From positions 1 to 64,000 of the forward strand of contig SVQH01000004.1 of the NCBI GenBank assembly GCA_015065425.1: a DNA stretch of 64,000 bases, read 5' to 3'. This stretch comes from Oscillospiraceae bacterium (lineage in GTDB: Bacteria; Bacillota; Clostridia; Oscillospirales; Acutalibacteraceae). The translations under genes were made by a program, and so were the position numbers. The notes under the pieces were generated by a model that was not told where the DNA came from, did no database searches, and saw only the letters and a list, made by a program, of their open reading frames with translations. Below, piece by piece: positions 26,713-34,136 of this stretch. Numbering within the stretch: position 1 is the stretch's first letter; each line of letters opens with the position of its first letter.

Positions 26713-26757
26713 TTTTTTACGATCATCCTTTCATTATATAATATAGGTTATTTACAA

Positions 26758-27243
26758 TTAAAAATTACTGTCGAAATCGTCAAGCTTTATGCTTGAAGTG
26801 TCCTTCTTGTCAAAAGTGCGTTCCGTAGAATCGGGAAAACGCAGAGTAACATTTCCGTCGGTGTAACCTGCAAGCACACATTTATGAAGCTTTACCCCGT
26901 CAACGGCACTTCTGAACTTAACGATAACATCGGAACCGAGATATCTTTCAAAATGGAAATCCCTGACAAGCTCCCTTTCAATTCCGGGAGAGGACACCTG
27001 AAGATTGTAGCTCTGCTCAATGGGGTCTGCTTCGTCAAGAGGTGCATCAAGTGCATCGTTCATTGCGACACAGTCATCTATTGATATTCCCTCTTCCTTG
27101 TCAATTATGACACGGAGATACCAGTTTGCACCCTCTTTGACAAATTTCACATCCCAGAGCATGAGTCCCAGTCCGTCTGCAAGAGGTGCGGCAATATCCC
27201 ACACGGCATTGACAACATTCCCGCCTTTGCGTTTTTCAGCCAT
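26758..27243 (-). CDS. rimP: Ribosome maturation factor RimP
   Basis: RimP assists assembly of the 30S subunit. The 161-residue protein is read from ATG 27243, preceded by AGGAGG. The longer upstream frame contains the operon leader and is not coding. It contains WYLRVIIDKEEGISIDDC and YNLQVSSPGIERELV, standard RimP motifs. It is the first gene of the rimP-nusA-infB operon. Confidence 0.95.
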   Translation of the reverse strand: MAEKRKGGNVVNAVWDIAAPLADGLGLMLWDVKFVKEGANWYLRVIIDKEEGISIDDCVAMNDALDAPLDEADPIEQSYNLQVSSPGIERELVRDFHFERYLGSDVIVKFRSAVDGVKLHKCVLAGYTDGNVTLRFPDSTERTFDKKDTSSIKLDDFDSNF

Positions 27244-27281
27244 TATTATCCTCCTTTTCAACAGCAAAAAATCAAGTAAAA

Positions 27282-27307
27282 ACCGAGCGGAGTGTTCTCC
27301 GCCCGGT
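27282..27307 (-). terminator. Leader terminator of the rimP-nusA operon (attenuator candidate)
   Basis: An ACCGGGCGGAG / CTCCGCTCGGT stem (one mismatch, AACA loop) is followed on the minus strand by TTTT and shortly afterwards TTTTTT. It lies between the operon promoter and rimP, so it can end transcripts before the first gene. Confidence 0.7.
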
Positions 27308-27330
27308 CCTTTGCAAAATTTAACAGTGAT

Positions 27331-27359
27331 ATGATAGCACAAGATTTTATAAAAATCAA
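27331..27359 (-). promoter_or_regulatory. Promoter of the rimP-nusA-infB operon
   Basis: TTGATT (27354-27359), 17 bases, TATCAT (27331-27336) on the minus strand. The predicted start of transcription is about 20 bases before the leader terminator. Confidence 0.7.
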
Positions 27360-27462
27360 GTGTTTTTTATATTTTAACATGAAATTTCTGCTTATTTCCC
27401 ATAGTTACTTCTACCGTCTTACTTCAGCGGAACTTACTATGGGAACTAATGCATATAAAGCA

Positions 27463-27491
27463 TTGATATTTTATCTTTTTTGTGGTAAGAT
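27463..27491 (+). promoter_or_regulatory. Promoter of the Fic gene
   Basis: TTGATA (27463-27468), 17 bases, TAAGAT (27486-27491). The -10 box is part of a 12-bp tandem repeat. A 10-bp inverted repeat, TTCCCATAGT/ACTATGGGAA (27396-27445), lies just upstream. Confidence 0.5.
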
Positions 27492-27516
27492 AATAAGCAA
27501 GATAATAAGCAAGATA
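27487..27516 (+). repeat. 12-bp tandem repeat (2.5 copies) at the Fic promoter
   Basis: AAGATAATAAGC occurs twice exactly (27487-27498, 27499-27510), then AAGATA. It covers the -10 box and the likely start of transcription. Confidence 0.85.
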
Positions 27517-27535
27517 CTATTAAGGATGATACATT

Positions 27536-28528
27536 ATGTCAGATTATACACCGCCATACAAAATCACGGATAAAACATTGAATCTTGTCGCTTCGATATC
27601 CGAAAAGATAGGAAGGATTACTCATCACAGCAATCTTGATTCAAAGCCGCATTTAAGGAAAAACAATAAAATTAAATCTGTTCATTCTTCACTTGCCATT
27701 GAAGCAAATTCTCTTTCACTCGATGAAGTAAAGGATGTCATAAACGGAAAGACTGTACTCGGCACGGAAAAAGAAATTCAGGAAGTTAAAAACGCTTATG
27801 CAGCTTATGAAGAAATACCGCACATTGATATTTACTGCCGGACTGAACTCAAAAGGCTGCACGGCATTATGACAAAATATACCGTTGATACAAACGGTGA
27901 GTTTCGTCTCGGAGAGGAAGGTGTTTTCAGCGGCGACAAATGCATTTTTATGGCTCCGCCTGCAAAATTTGTACCGATACAGATGGCAGAGCTGTTCAGC
28001 TGGATAAACAAAAGCAAGGATACTGTTCACCCGTTGATTCTTGCTGCAGTTTTTCATTATGAATTTGTTTTTATTCATCCTTTTACTGACGGCAACGGCA
28101 GAATGGCTCGTCTGTGGCATACTGCAATCCTTGCAAAATGGAATCCCATTTTTGAGTTTATTCCTATTGAAAGTCAGATTGAAAAGTTTCAGAAAGATTA
28201 TTACGACGCCATTGCAAAATGTCACATTGAGGGTAGCAGTACGGCTTTTATAGAGTTCATGTTACAACAAATAGACACAATTCTTGATAAAATTTCATTT
28301 TCAATTACCGATTTTTCAAATAACATTACGGGGCAAGTAACAAAGCTTCTCTCTGTTATGGAATATGATACCCCTTATACAGCCAATGAAATTCTTACCT
28401 TACTGAATCTTAAGTCAAAAGAAACATTAAGAAAAAACTATCTCTCTCCTGCAATCAGCAATAATCTTGTAATAATGACAATTCCCGATAAGCCGAACAG
28501 TAAGAATCAGAGATATATAAAAGTATAA
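27536..28528 (+). CDS. Fic-domain protein (probable protein AMPylase)
   Basis: Fic proteins move AMP or a related group from a nucleotide to a target hydroxyl. The 330 residues contain the complete catalytic motif HPFTDGNGRMAR (His181, Asp185, Asn187, Arg189) and a Fic_N region. A helix SSLAIEAN at residues 51-58 resembles the inhibitory (S/T)xxxE motif that blocks ATP binding in class II Fic proteins. The C-terminal part (about 265-330) looks like a winged helix (DTPYTANEILTLLNL), so it may sense or bind DNA. It stands alone, with no partner antitoxin next to it. The tandem repeat at its promoter could alter its expression. Confidence 0.88.
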   Translation: MSDYTPPYKITDKTLNLVASISEKIGRITHHSNLDSKPHLRKNNKIKSVHSSLAIEANSLSLDEVKDVINGKTVLGTEKEIQEVKNAYAAYEEIPHIDIYCRTELKRLHGIMTKYTVDTNGEFRLGEEGVFSGDKCIFMAPPAKFVPIQMAELFSWINKSKDTVHPLILAAVFHYEFVFIHPFTDGNGRMARLWHTAILAKWNPIFEFIPIESQIEKFQKDYYDAIAKCHIEGSSTAFIEFMLQQIDTILDKISFSITDFSNNITGQVTKLLSVMEYDTPYTANEILTLLNLKSKETLRKNYLSPAISNNLVIMTIPDKPNSKNQRYIKV

Positions 28529-28865
28529 TAGTGTTGTACGCTTATGCTGATTAAATAACTTCTTAAAAAATTAAGGGAGCAGGCTTGTTTTGTTCCCTTG
28601 AAAGATTGATAATGAATTCTGCCGTATTCACATACGGGGTTGATTCCGAAAAGCTTTGAAAAGAAAAGAACTATCTTCCGGATAAAGCCCACTAAGACTG
28701 TTTTTACGGCAGAGGTGTAAGCATACACCGACACCAAGATGCCCCTCACTCCCGTAAATTTACTGTTAATAAAATCACATAAAATCACATAAAATCATTA
28801 AAAATATTGTAAAAAAGGTATTGACAATTCATTTTTTTCTGTGTATAATAAATTCCGTTGCAAAT
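28529..28865. other. Intergenic region with hairpins and a short tandem repeat
   Basis: No gene is convincing. A hairpin (28573-28599, AAGGGA/TCCCTT) has a minus-strand T-rich tail. CCGTAT-TCAC-ATACGG and GTGTA-AGCA-TACAC form further small stems. A 10-bp tandem AAAATCACAT occurs twice plus a partial copy near 28770-28800. The minus-strand frame over 28507-28788 lacks a ribosome binding site and a family match. The tRNA-Asp promoter is at the right end. Confidence 0.55.
28821..28849 (+). promoter_or_regulatory. Promoter of tRNA-Asp
   Basis: Perfect TTGACA (28821-28826), 17 bases, TATAAT (28844-28849), 17 bases before the tRNA. Confidence 0.9.
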
Positions 28866-28942
28866 GGCCCGGTAGTTCAGTTGGTTAGAACGCTAGCCTG
28901 TCACGCTAGAGGTCGACGGTTCGAGCCCGTTCCGGGTCGCCA
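28866..28942 (+). tRNA. tRNA-Asp (GUC)
   Basis: This 77-base cloverleaf with encoded CCA has acceptor stem GGCCCGG/CCGGGTC, anticodon stem CTAGC/GCTAG and loop CTGTCAC (GUC). Confidence 0.97.
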
Positions 28943-28954
28943 TTTTGAAGTAAG

Positions 28955-28987
28955 AAGTAAGAGTCAGTTTTTCAGCTCTTACTTTTT
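28955..28987 (+). terminator. Terminator between tRNA-Asp and tRNA-Thr
   Basis: AAGTAAGAG pairs with CTCTTACTT, followed by a T run. Confidence 0.7.
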
Positions 28988-29005
28988 GTATATAACCGAA
29001 TATTT

Positions 29006-29080
<75 letters not shown>

Positions 29081-29081
<1 letters not shown>

Positions 29082-29115
29082 AAAATACCTCAGACTTTCC
29101 GTCTGAGGTATTTTT
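29081..29115 (+). terminator. Terminator after tRNA-Thr
   Basis: AAAAATACCTCAGAC pairs perfectly with GTCTGAGGTATTTTT across a 5-base loop. The T run is within the right arm. Confidence 0.88.
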
Positions 29116-29137
29116 GTGTTTGTATCCGAATGACATA

Positions 29138-29191
29138 ATATCGTTTGACCTTCATACCAATATCGTTTATAAGGTAAGACACAAACGATAT
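29138..29191. repeat. Three copies of ATATCGTTTR, two direct and one inverted
   Basis: ATATCGTTTG (29138-29147), ATATCGTTTA (29160-29169) and the inverted CAAACGATAT (29182-29191). The outer pair can form a stem, extended by ACCTT/AAGGT. It lies between the tRNA-Thr terminator and the convergent gene ending at 29217. Confidence 0.65.
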
Positions 29192-29216
29192 ATGAAAAAA
29201 GTTAAAATATGAGTTA

Positions 29217-29615
29217 TTAAGAACAATTTTTTATATACCTTATTAATTCGTCAATATTATTAGTTTCAGCATCTAAATATGGCATTATCATTGCTTCAGT
29301 GCTTAATGATTTATCGTTATTTTTATAGTTATACAAAATAATTTTTTTATCCGGATTGCTACGTTTCAAAGCAATTGCATAACCAATTTCGCTGGAAACA
29401 CTTTTTCCAAAAGGAGCAACAATAACTATGACATTACACTTTTCGATTTCGTCATAACAAGTTTCTGCTACGTATAACATTTCTTCTAAAGTAATTGCAT
29501 CAACATTTATGCTTTTAGGCAAGAAAACACTAATGTTTTCTTTTTGGAGCATTTCAAATATTTTTCTATTAATGTTTTTATGCTCTATATATTTTGAAGC
29601 AATATATATTCTCAT
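29217..29615 (-). CDS. Nucleoside 2-deoxyribosyltransferase-like protein
   Basis: This is a 132-residue Rossmann-like protein starting MRIYIASKY. A mid-chain DEIEKCNVIVIV strand is followed by SSEIGYAIALK, the pattern in which the deoxyribosyltransferase family carries its catalytic Glu. Relatives either exchange or hydrolyse the base of deoxynucleosides or deoxynucleotides. Some are found in predicted defence and signalling loci. The start ATG 29615 overlaps the stop of the upstream gene (ATGA), so the two proteins are made together. The longer frame upstream is only the other gene read out of frame. The substrate is unknown. Confidence 0.72.
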   Translation of the reverse strand: MRIYIASKYIEHKNINRKIFEMLQKENISVFLPKSINVDAITLEEMLYVAETCYDEIEKCNVIVIVAPFGKSVSSEIGYAIALKRSNPDKKIILYNYKNNDKSLSTEAMIMPYLDAETNNIDELIRYIKNCS

Positions 29616-30478
29616 TGTTTTTTTCCTCGCTTTGAAAAAATATATATACATAAGAAAAAAATTGAAAAAATCAGTGACGCAGATATATTCCCAATAGAAC
29701 CAACTACATCTGCCCAAGTTTTATCTACAACATTTTCTTTAAGTATAGGAGTTATCATTAAAAAGCAAATCATGCTAGGAAGAAATGGGGATATGTATTT
29801 ATTTATTGTTTCGCGAAACTTTTCTTTTTTCTCATTGAAGTTGTTCTTTTTTGTGTTTTCTTCTTCTTTAAAATCGTTTTTTACATCTTCATATATTTTT
29901 GAGTCCTCTGCATCTTTTTCCCCTGCATATTTCGCATCAGTCCTATCGCTATATTTTTCACTTGCAGTAGTTGTAAGTTTAAAAAAAACAATTTGACAGA
30001 TTGGCACAGACAAATCTAATTGAACTGGGTGTGGACTCAAATTAATAATTTGAAGAGGTACAGTTTGACAATGACCCGGATGAATAAATTCTTGACAACA
30101 ATGAACCATTATGCCTAGTCTTGCAATACTAGACCTACCAGTTATGATCGCCGCAAAATTCTCTGAGAGACTTACAGTTTCTAATGATGTTGTTAAAATA
30201 ATTTCTCCTGGTTGGATAATTAGCTTTTCATTTTCCTTTAGTTCAAATGGTTCTGTATAACTACGACTTCTAACTGACTCATAAGATAATACCGTGTTTT
30301 CTGATTTAAACCTTCGACAAAGATGACGAAAATGCAAATCAATTGAGCCTACATGAAGTTGATTGTTTAAATCAAACTGAATAGTTTCCGCATCTTCTGT
30401 AAAAATGTCTATTCCGTTTTTAAAGCTTTCTCTAATACCATTGTCGGATAACATTCCTGCAGTCGAATAGTTTTTCAT
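29612..30478 (-). CDS. dCTP-deaminase-like domain with two C-terminal membrane helices
   Basis: Residues 1-190 of this 288-residue protein follow bacterial dCTP deaminase: TGRSSIARLG (113-122), then HCCQEFIHPG, PLQIINLS, and the nucleotide-closing lid KYSDRTDAKY (175-184). Two key positions differ. The catalytic Glu of the VLEFYN motif is Gln143, and the Asp of the IDPG motif is His133, so the deaminase and dUTPase chemistry is probably lost while nucleotide binding is kept. A charged, probably coiled linker (185-228) leads to two membrane helices (about 232-246 and 258-282). Typical dCTP deaminases end near residue 190. I start at ATG 30478. A sensor coupled to the membrane is my inference. 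Confidence 0.78.
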   Translation of the reverse strand: MKNYSTAGMLSDNGIRESFKNGIDIFTEDAETIQFDLNNQLHVGSIDLHFRHLCRRFKSENTVLSYESVRSRSYTEPFELKENEKLIIQPGEIILTTSLETVSLSENFAAIITGRSSIARLGIMVHCCQEFIHPGHCQTVPLQIINLSPHPVQLDLSVPICQIVFFKLTTTASEKYSDRTDAKYAGEKDAEDSKIYEDVKNDFKEEENTKKNNFNEKKEKFRETINKYISPFLPSMICFLMITPILKENVVDKTWADVVGSIGNISASLIFSIFFLCIYIFSKRGKKQ

Positions 30479-30529
30479 CAAAATTTCTTCCAAAATAACC
30501 ACATCCTTAGCTTTAAATTAATTATTATA

Positions 30530-30619
30530 AAAAATGATTATTTGAAAGAATTTCAATATAGTTGTTGTATATATTTAGTATAACACTAAAAATCAGATTT
30601 TTCAAATATAATCATTTTT
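30530..30619. promoter_or_regulatory. Nested palindrome cluster upstream of the dCTP-deaminase-like operon
   Basis: The outer arms AAAAATGATTA..TTTGAAA (30530-30547) and TTTCAAATATAATCATTTTT (30600-30619) are reverse complements with a two-base bulge. Inside are TTGAAA-GAA-TTTCAA (30542-30556) and TTTAGT-ATAAC-ACTAAA (30574-30590). It could be an operator array or a folded leader. Confidence 0.5.
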
Positions 30620-31051
30620 ATAATTTTGATATGTGTTAAAGCAATAAATTTCATATATTCCCAATACTTAAGATATTATTTTTTTAATAATATTCTAAGG
30701 GGTTATATCTTCATAAATAATTGCTCTAAACTCCTCTCGTTATTAATAGTTTATCAAATCCACAAAAAGTAACACTATTTTTTAGAAAAAAATCAAATTT
30801 TGTAAAAAAAACACAATCTAACATACTTTTCTTTGTGCAAACTGACTACGAAAACTCTGATTATTAATTTTACAGTAACGATAGAGTAATATTGTGAGTA
30901 GGCTTATAAATTGACAAAAAAACACATATAATACTAAGAAATCATACAAACTTAATACAGTCCATTTTTATCTTTCCGAAAACTCCAAATATTTATAAAT
31001 CGTTGGTGCCTCTTTGATACACACTCTTGTGAGTTATGATATATTAGGATT

Positions 31052-31267
31052 TTGTTTTTCAAAGTTCTTGCCGAAAATGGAGATTTGTTTCATAATTGCT
31101 CAATAAATATTGTTGGGGTGGCTTGTGATTCAGGAGGGACTTCGGGAGAAACGGGAAGTTTGCCGAAAAAAAATCCTTCTTATCTTCCCTTTTGCGAGGC
31201 AAAGGCAGAGTGCAGATTTTCACTTAATGATGTGAAGGCGGCGGCATGGTTCCCGAAGAGGAAATGA
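31052..31267 (+). other. Unrecognised 71-codon frame in a locally GC-richer patch
   Basis: The frame has no good ribosome binding site and its second half (from about GGTSGETG to FPKRK) looks low-complexity and basic. Its base composition differs from the AT-rich flanks. It may be a short gene, or part of a dispersed non-coding repeat that happens to be open. I cannot assign a function. Confidence 0.3.
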
Positions 31268-31357
31268 AAAAATATATTGAATAGCAATTCACAATAAACA
31301 ACAAACAATCAGGATATAATCTGTGTGAGAGTCCCCTGATTTTTTTGCCTATAATTC

Positions 31358-31386
31358 TTGACAAAGAAACATAATACACATATAAT
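31358..31386 (+). promoter_or_regulatory. Promoter of the AAA ATPase gene
   Basis: Perfect TTGACA (31358-31363), 17 bases, TATAAT (31381-31386), 53 bases before the ATG. Confidence 0.88.
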
Positions 31387-31438
31387 TAACTTGAAAGTAA
31401 ATTAAGTGGAAGTTAATTATAAAAAAGGAGAGATGATA

Positions 31439-32842
31439 ATGCAAGAGGTGTTTATCGGCAGAGAAAAAGAACTGGCTGAACTTAATGACTTGTACAATCA
31501 GGATAAATTTCAGTTATTTGTTCTTTACGGACGCAGACGAGTAGGCAAAACCACTCTGTTGAATGAGTTTTGCAAAAACAAGCCTTCCATTTTTTATTCT
31601 GCAGAGCAAAGCAACAATAAACTAAATTTAGAAAAGTTTTCAAATCTGGTTTTTGCTTATTACAATGAAACCACTCTTGAATCGTTTTCCTCATGGGAAA
31701 ATGCATTGACATATATTGATGAACGACAGAAGGACAAACGGTTGATTATAGTAATTGATGAATTTCCCTATCTTGTCAGAAAAAACAGAGCATTACTTTC
31801 AGAAATGCAACATCTTATTGATCACAAACTGAAAAACGGCAATCTGTTTATTGTTCTGTGCGGCAGTTATATGGGATTCATGGAAAAAGAAGTACTCGGT
31901 TCAAAAAGCCCTCTGTTCGGAAGACGTACAGGGCAACTTCACATGAAGCCTTTCTCTTACAAAACAAGCATGCGATTCCTTGACGGATTTTCTAATGAAG
32001 ACAAATTGAAGCTATACGGTGCTTTCGGCGGCACACCTTTATATCTGAAGCAAATTGCTTCAGATATAAATTTTGAAGAAAATATAAAATATGCTTTTCT
32101 ACGCATAACAGCATATCTGTATGAAGAACCACTGCTTCTTCTGCGGCAGGAAGTGCATGAGCCGGGAGTATACAGTGCTATTATTGAAGCCATTGCAAGC
32201 GGTTACACCAAATCCAACGAAATTTCCACGAAACTCGGTGAGGACAGTGCAAAGTGCCTTAAATATATTCAAACTTTATGTGAATTAGGTATTTTATATA
32301 AAGAAACGCCCTTTGGAGAAAAGGAGTCATCAAGAAAAACAATTTATGGTATCAATGACTTTATGTTCCGCTTCTGGTACCGATATGTGTTTACAAACAG
32401 AACCCTTATTGAGACAGGGGCACAGGAAGCTGTCTGGGAGAAACGCATCGTCACTGATTACAGCAACTATATGGGACTTGTTTTTGAAAAGGTATGTACA
32501 GATTTTCTGATTTCACAAAATGCAAAGGGAAATCTACCTTTTCTGTTTACTTCTTTCGGCAGATGGTGGGGTAATGATCCTTCAACACATACTCAGGAAG
32601 AAATCGATATTATTGCCACCGACTCTCACGATTATCTGATTTGTGAATGCAAATGGAGAAACGAGAAAATCGATATATCTGTGCTTAAAAAACTTAAAGT
32701 AAAAGCAGATATTTTTAACAAAAACAGGGATAAAACATGGTATGTCCTATTTTCAAAATCCGGATTTACGAAAGCTGTACACAAGGAAGCCTCAACAGAT
32801 AAAAATATTATTCTTGTTGATTTAAGTACTCTCTTGAATTAA
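31439..32842 (+). CDS. AAA ATPase with C-terminal DUF234 nuclease-like domain
   Basis: The 467-residue protein begins with FIGREKELAEL and has the P-loop YGRRRVGKTTL, a Walker B region LIIVIDEFPYL, and a sensor segment VLCGSYMGFME. A winged-helix-like segment follows the ATPase core. The C-terminal third contains EEIDIIATDS and a CECKW motif, a PD-(D/E)XK-like nuclease core (DUF234). This archaeal-type ATPase family is widespread in gut Firmicutes and has no clear role. I use ATG 31439, eight bases after AAGGAG. Unlike the remnant at 12911, it appears intact. Confidence 0.87.
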   Translation: MQEVFIGREKELAELNDLYNQDKFQLFVLYGRRRVGKTTLLNEFCKNKPSIFYSAEQSNNKLNLEKFSNLVFAYYNETTLESFSSWENALTYIDERQKDKRLIIVIDEFPYLVRKNRALLSEMQHLIDHKLKNGNLFIVLCGSYMGFMEKEVLGSKSPLFGRRTGQLHMKPFSYKTSMRFLDGFSNEDKLKLYGAFGGTPLYLKQIASDINFEENIKYAFLRITAYLYEEPLLLLRQEVHEPGVYSAIIEAIASGYTKSNEISTKLGEDSAKCLKYIQTLCELGILYKETPFGEKESSRKTIYGINDFMFRFWYRYVFTNRTLIETGAQEAVWEKRIVTDYSNYMGLVFEKVCTDFLISQNAKGNLPFLFTSFGRWWGNDPSTHTQEEIDIIATDSHDYLICECKWRNEKIDISVLKKLKVKADIFNKNRDKTWYVLFSKSGFTKAVHKEASTDKNIILVDLSTLLN

Positions 32843-33217
32843 AAAGATTCTGCTTACAGCATCTTAAAATCATTTGCATAGTGAGCTGCACGGTATTAAA
32901 ATATTACAACCATCCTCCATAGGGAGCAATATACAGGGTGAAATCTATTAATCTTTTTTATTATAAGAAACGGGACATATTGGGCGTCGTCACAATACAT
33001 TGTGGTAAATAATCATATACCTTTTCATACGTGAAACCAAGTGTATCTACAGGAAATTTGTCTGTAATTTTCATATTGTAATGCGGGATGCCATGGGTAT
33101 CATCCTACACATGATTGCTTCGCAACGGCGAAAACAACGCTGAATTATGTTTTATTGACTTTACTCATATTCTCTAATATAATGTTTATATTCAATAATT
33201 TGAGGAGATTGATTTTT
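32843..33217. other. Gene-free interval before the SHOCT protein
   Basis: Apart from the promoter at 33155-33183 and a small CACAAT-AC-ATTGTG inverted repeat, I see nothing definite. The sequence CGGCGAAAACAA near 33127 repeats part of the hairpin arm at 5621-5633, so old repeat fragments may be present. Confidence 0.5.
33155..33183 (+). promoter_or_regulatory. Promoter of the zinc-ribbon/SHOCT gene
   Basis: TTGACT (33155-33160), 17 bases, TATAAT (33178-33183), 34 bases before the ATG at 33218. Confidence 0.8.
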
Positions 33218-34009
33218 ATGGCAGAATTTTGCAAGCTGTGTTCGGCAAAGCTCGGTTTTTTCGGAATTTACTGTGTGCAGATAAAAGGCAGAGATATTAA
33301 TCTTTGCGAAAAATGCAATAATGATTTCAAGCTTGTGCGTGACAGTGTTACTGATGAGGAAAGCTTCAATAAAAACCTTGCGGCATTTAGGGCAAAGCAT
33401 AATAACAGCAAAGAATTTCAATTTTTTGACAGTTATTTCAAGGGCGTTTACGAATCAGATAAAGCCGTCAAAATAAGAGCAAACAACAAAAAGCTGCCTC
33501 TCACGGAAGATCAGCTCATAGGACCGTTTACGGACAGAGAATATATATACACCATTGCGGGCACAAAAGACAAACATATTGTTATTTTTAATGACAGAGT
33601 TGTGATAACATCCAATCCGTCATTTCTGAAAACACTGGTGTATGATGTCATTGACAGCGAAAAGGTCATATATTTTTCAGACTGCATAGGACTTCAGTAC
33701 AGAATAAACGGCATTATCGGCTATTTTCAGTTTGAAACCGCAGCAACTCAGGGGTATTCTTTTTCCCGTACATACATTGATGAAAACACATTCAGTTTCA
33801 TCCCCGGAAATTATTCTATCGAAAAAATCAAGGAAATAGTTGATTTTATTCAGAAGAAAATAGGTGAGACAAAAGCTGCAAAACATAATATTGCACCGCC
33901 CCCCGTTTTTTCCGTTGCAGATGAGCTTCTGAAACTGAAACAGCTTCTTGATATGGGTGTATTGACACAGGAAGAATTTGATACACAGAAAAAGAAGCTT
34001 CTGGGATGA
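33218..34009 (+). CDS. Zinc-ribbon (DUF4428-like) and SHOCT domain protein
   Basis: This is a 263-residue soluble protein. The N-terminal 30 residues hold a CKLC...CEKC zinc ribbon similar to DUF4428. The centre (about 90-220) is rich in beta strands and may be a PH-like domain. The last 30 residues (ADELLKLKQLLDMGVLTQEEFDTQKKKLL) form a SHOCT helix pair that usually mediates oligomerisation (quoted span: LKQLLDMGVLTQEEFD). No enzyme motif is visible. Start ATG 33218 follows AGGAG. It is transcribed alone. Confidence 0.78.
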   Translation: MAEFCKLCSAKLGFFGIYCVQIKGRDINLCEKCNNDFKLVRDSVTDEESFNKNLAAFRAKHNNSKEFQFFDSYFKGVYESDKAVKIRANNKKLPLTEDQLIGPFTDREYIYTIAGTKDKHIVIFNDRVVITSNPSFLKTLVYDVIDSEKVIYFSDCIGLQYRINGIIGYFQFETAATQGYSFSRTYIDENTFSFIPGNYSIEKIKEIVDFIQKKIGETKAAKHNIAPPPVFSVADELLKLKQLLDMGVLTQEEFDTQKKKLLG

Positions 34010-34065
34010 TTAAAAAATGTGATAATAAATTTTACAAAGAGCAGATATTTTGAAAGCACACAAAA

Positions 34066-34106
34066 AAGAGGTAATGCGGATTTTTCGTTAATCCGTGTTA
34101 CCTCTT
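34066..34106 (-). terminator. Terminator of the metallophosphoesterase gene
   Basis: AAGAGGTAA..CGGATT pairs with AATCCG..TTACCTCTT, followed on the minus strand by TTTTTT. Confidence 0.82.
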
Positions 34107-34136
34107 AAAAATATCACTGCCGTATAACAGACTTTA

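Larger units (their letters stand above)
30479..31438. other. 960-base AT-rich interval between divergent accessory genes
   Basis: The left part (30530-30619) holds nested palindromes in front of the dCTP-deaminase-like operon. The middle (30620-31050) is AT-rich with nothing I can name. A TTGACA-like box near 30914 has a TATAAT only 10 bases away. The right part (31052-31267) is less AT-rich and carries an unrecognised frame, followed by a 7-bp hairpin with a T run (about 31304-31347) and the promoter of the ATPase gene. Confidence 0.6.

Noticed and set aside
25495..26796. Long open frames on the plus strand opposite nusA and rimP
   Set aside because: They lack ribosome binding sites and family resemblance, and lie fully opposite clearly real genes. 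They are composition shadows.
28507..28788. 93-codon minus-strand frame near tRNA-Asp, suspected transposase remnant
   Set aside because: The translation shows no transposase motif or other family resemblance and has no ribosome binding site.
30914..30935. TTGACA and TATAAT boxes resembling a promoter
   Set aside because: The boxes are only 10 bases apart, too close for a sigma-A promoter. It may be a degraded copy of the promoter at 31358.
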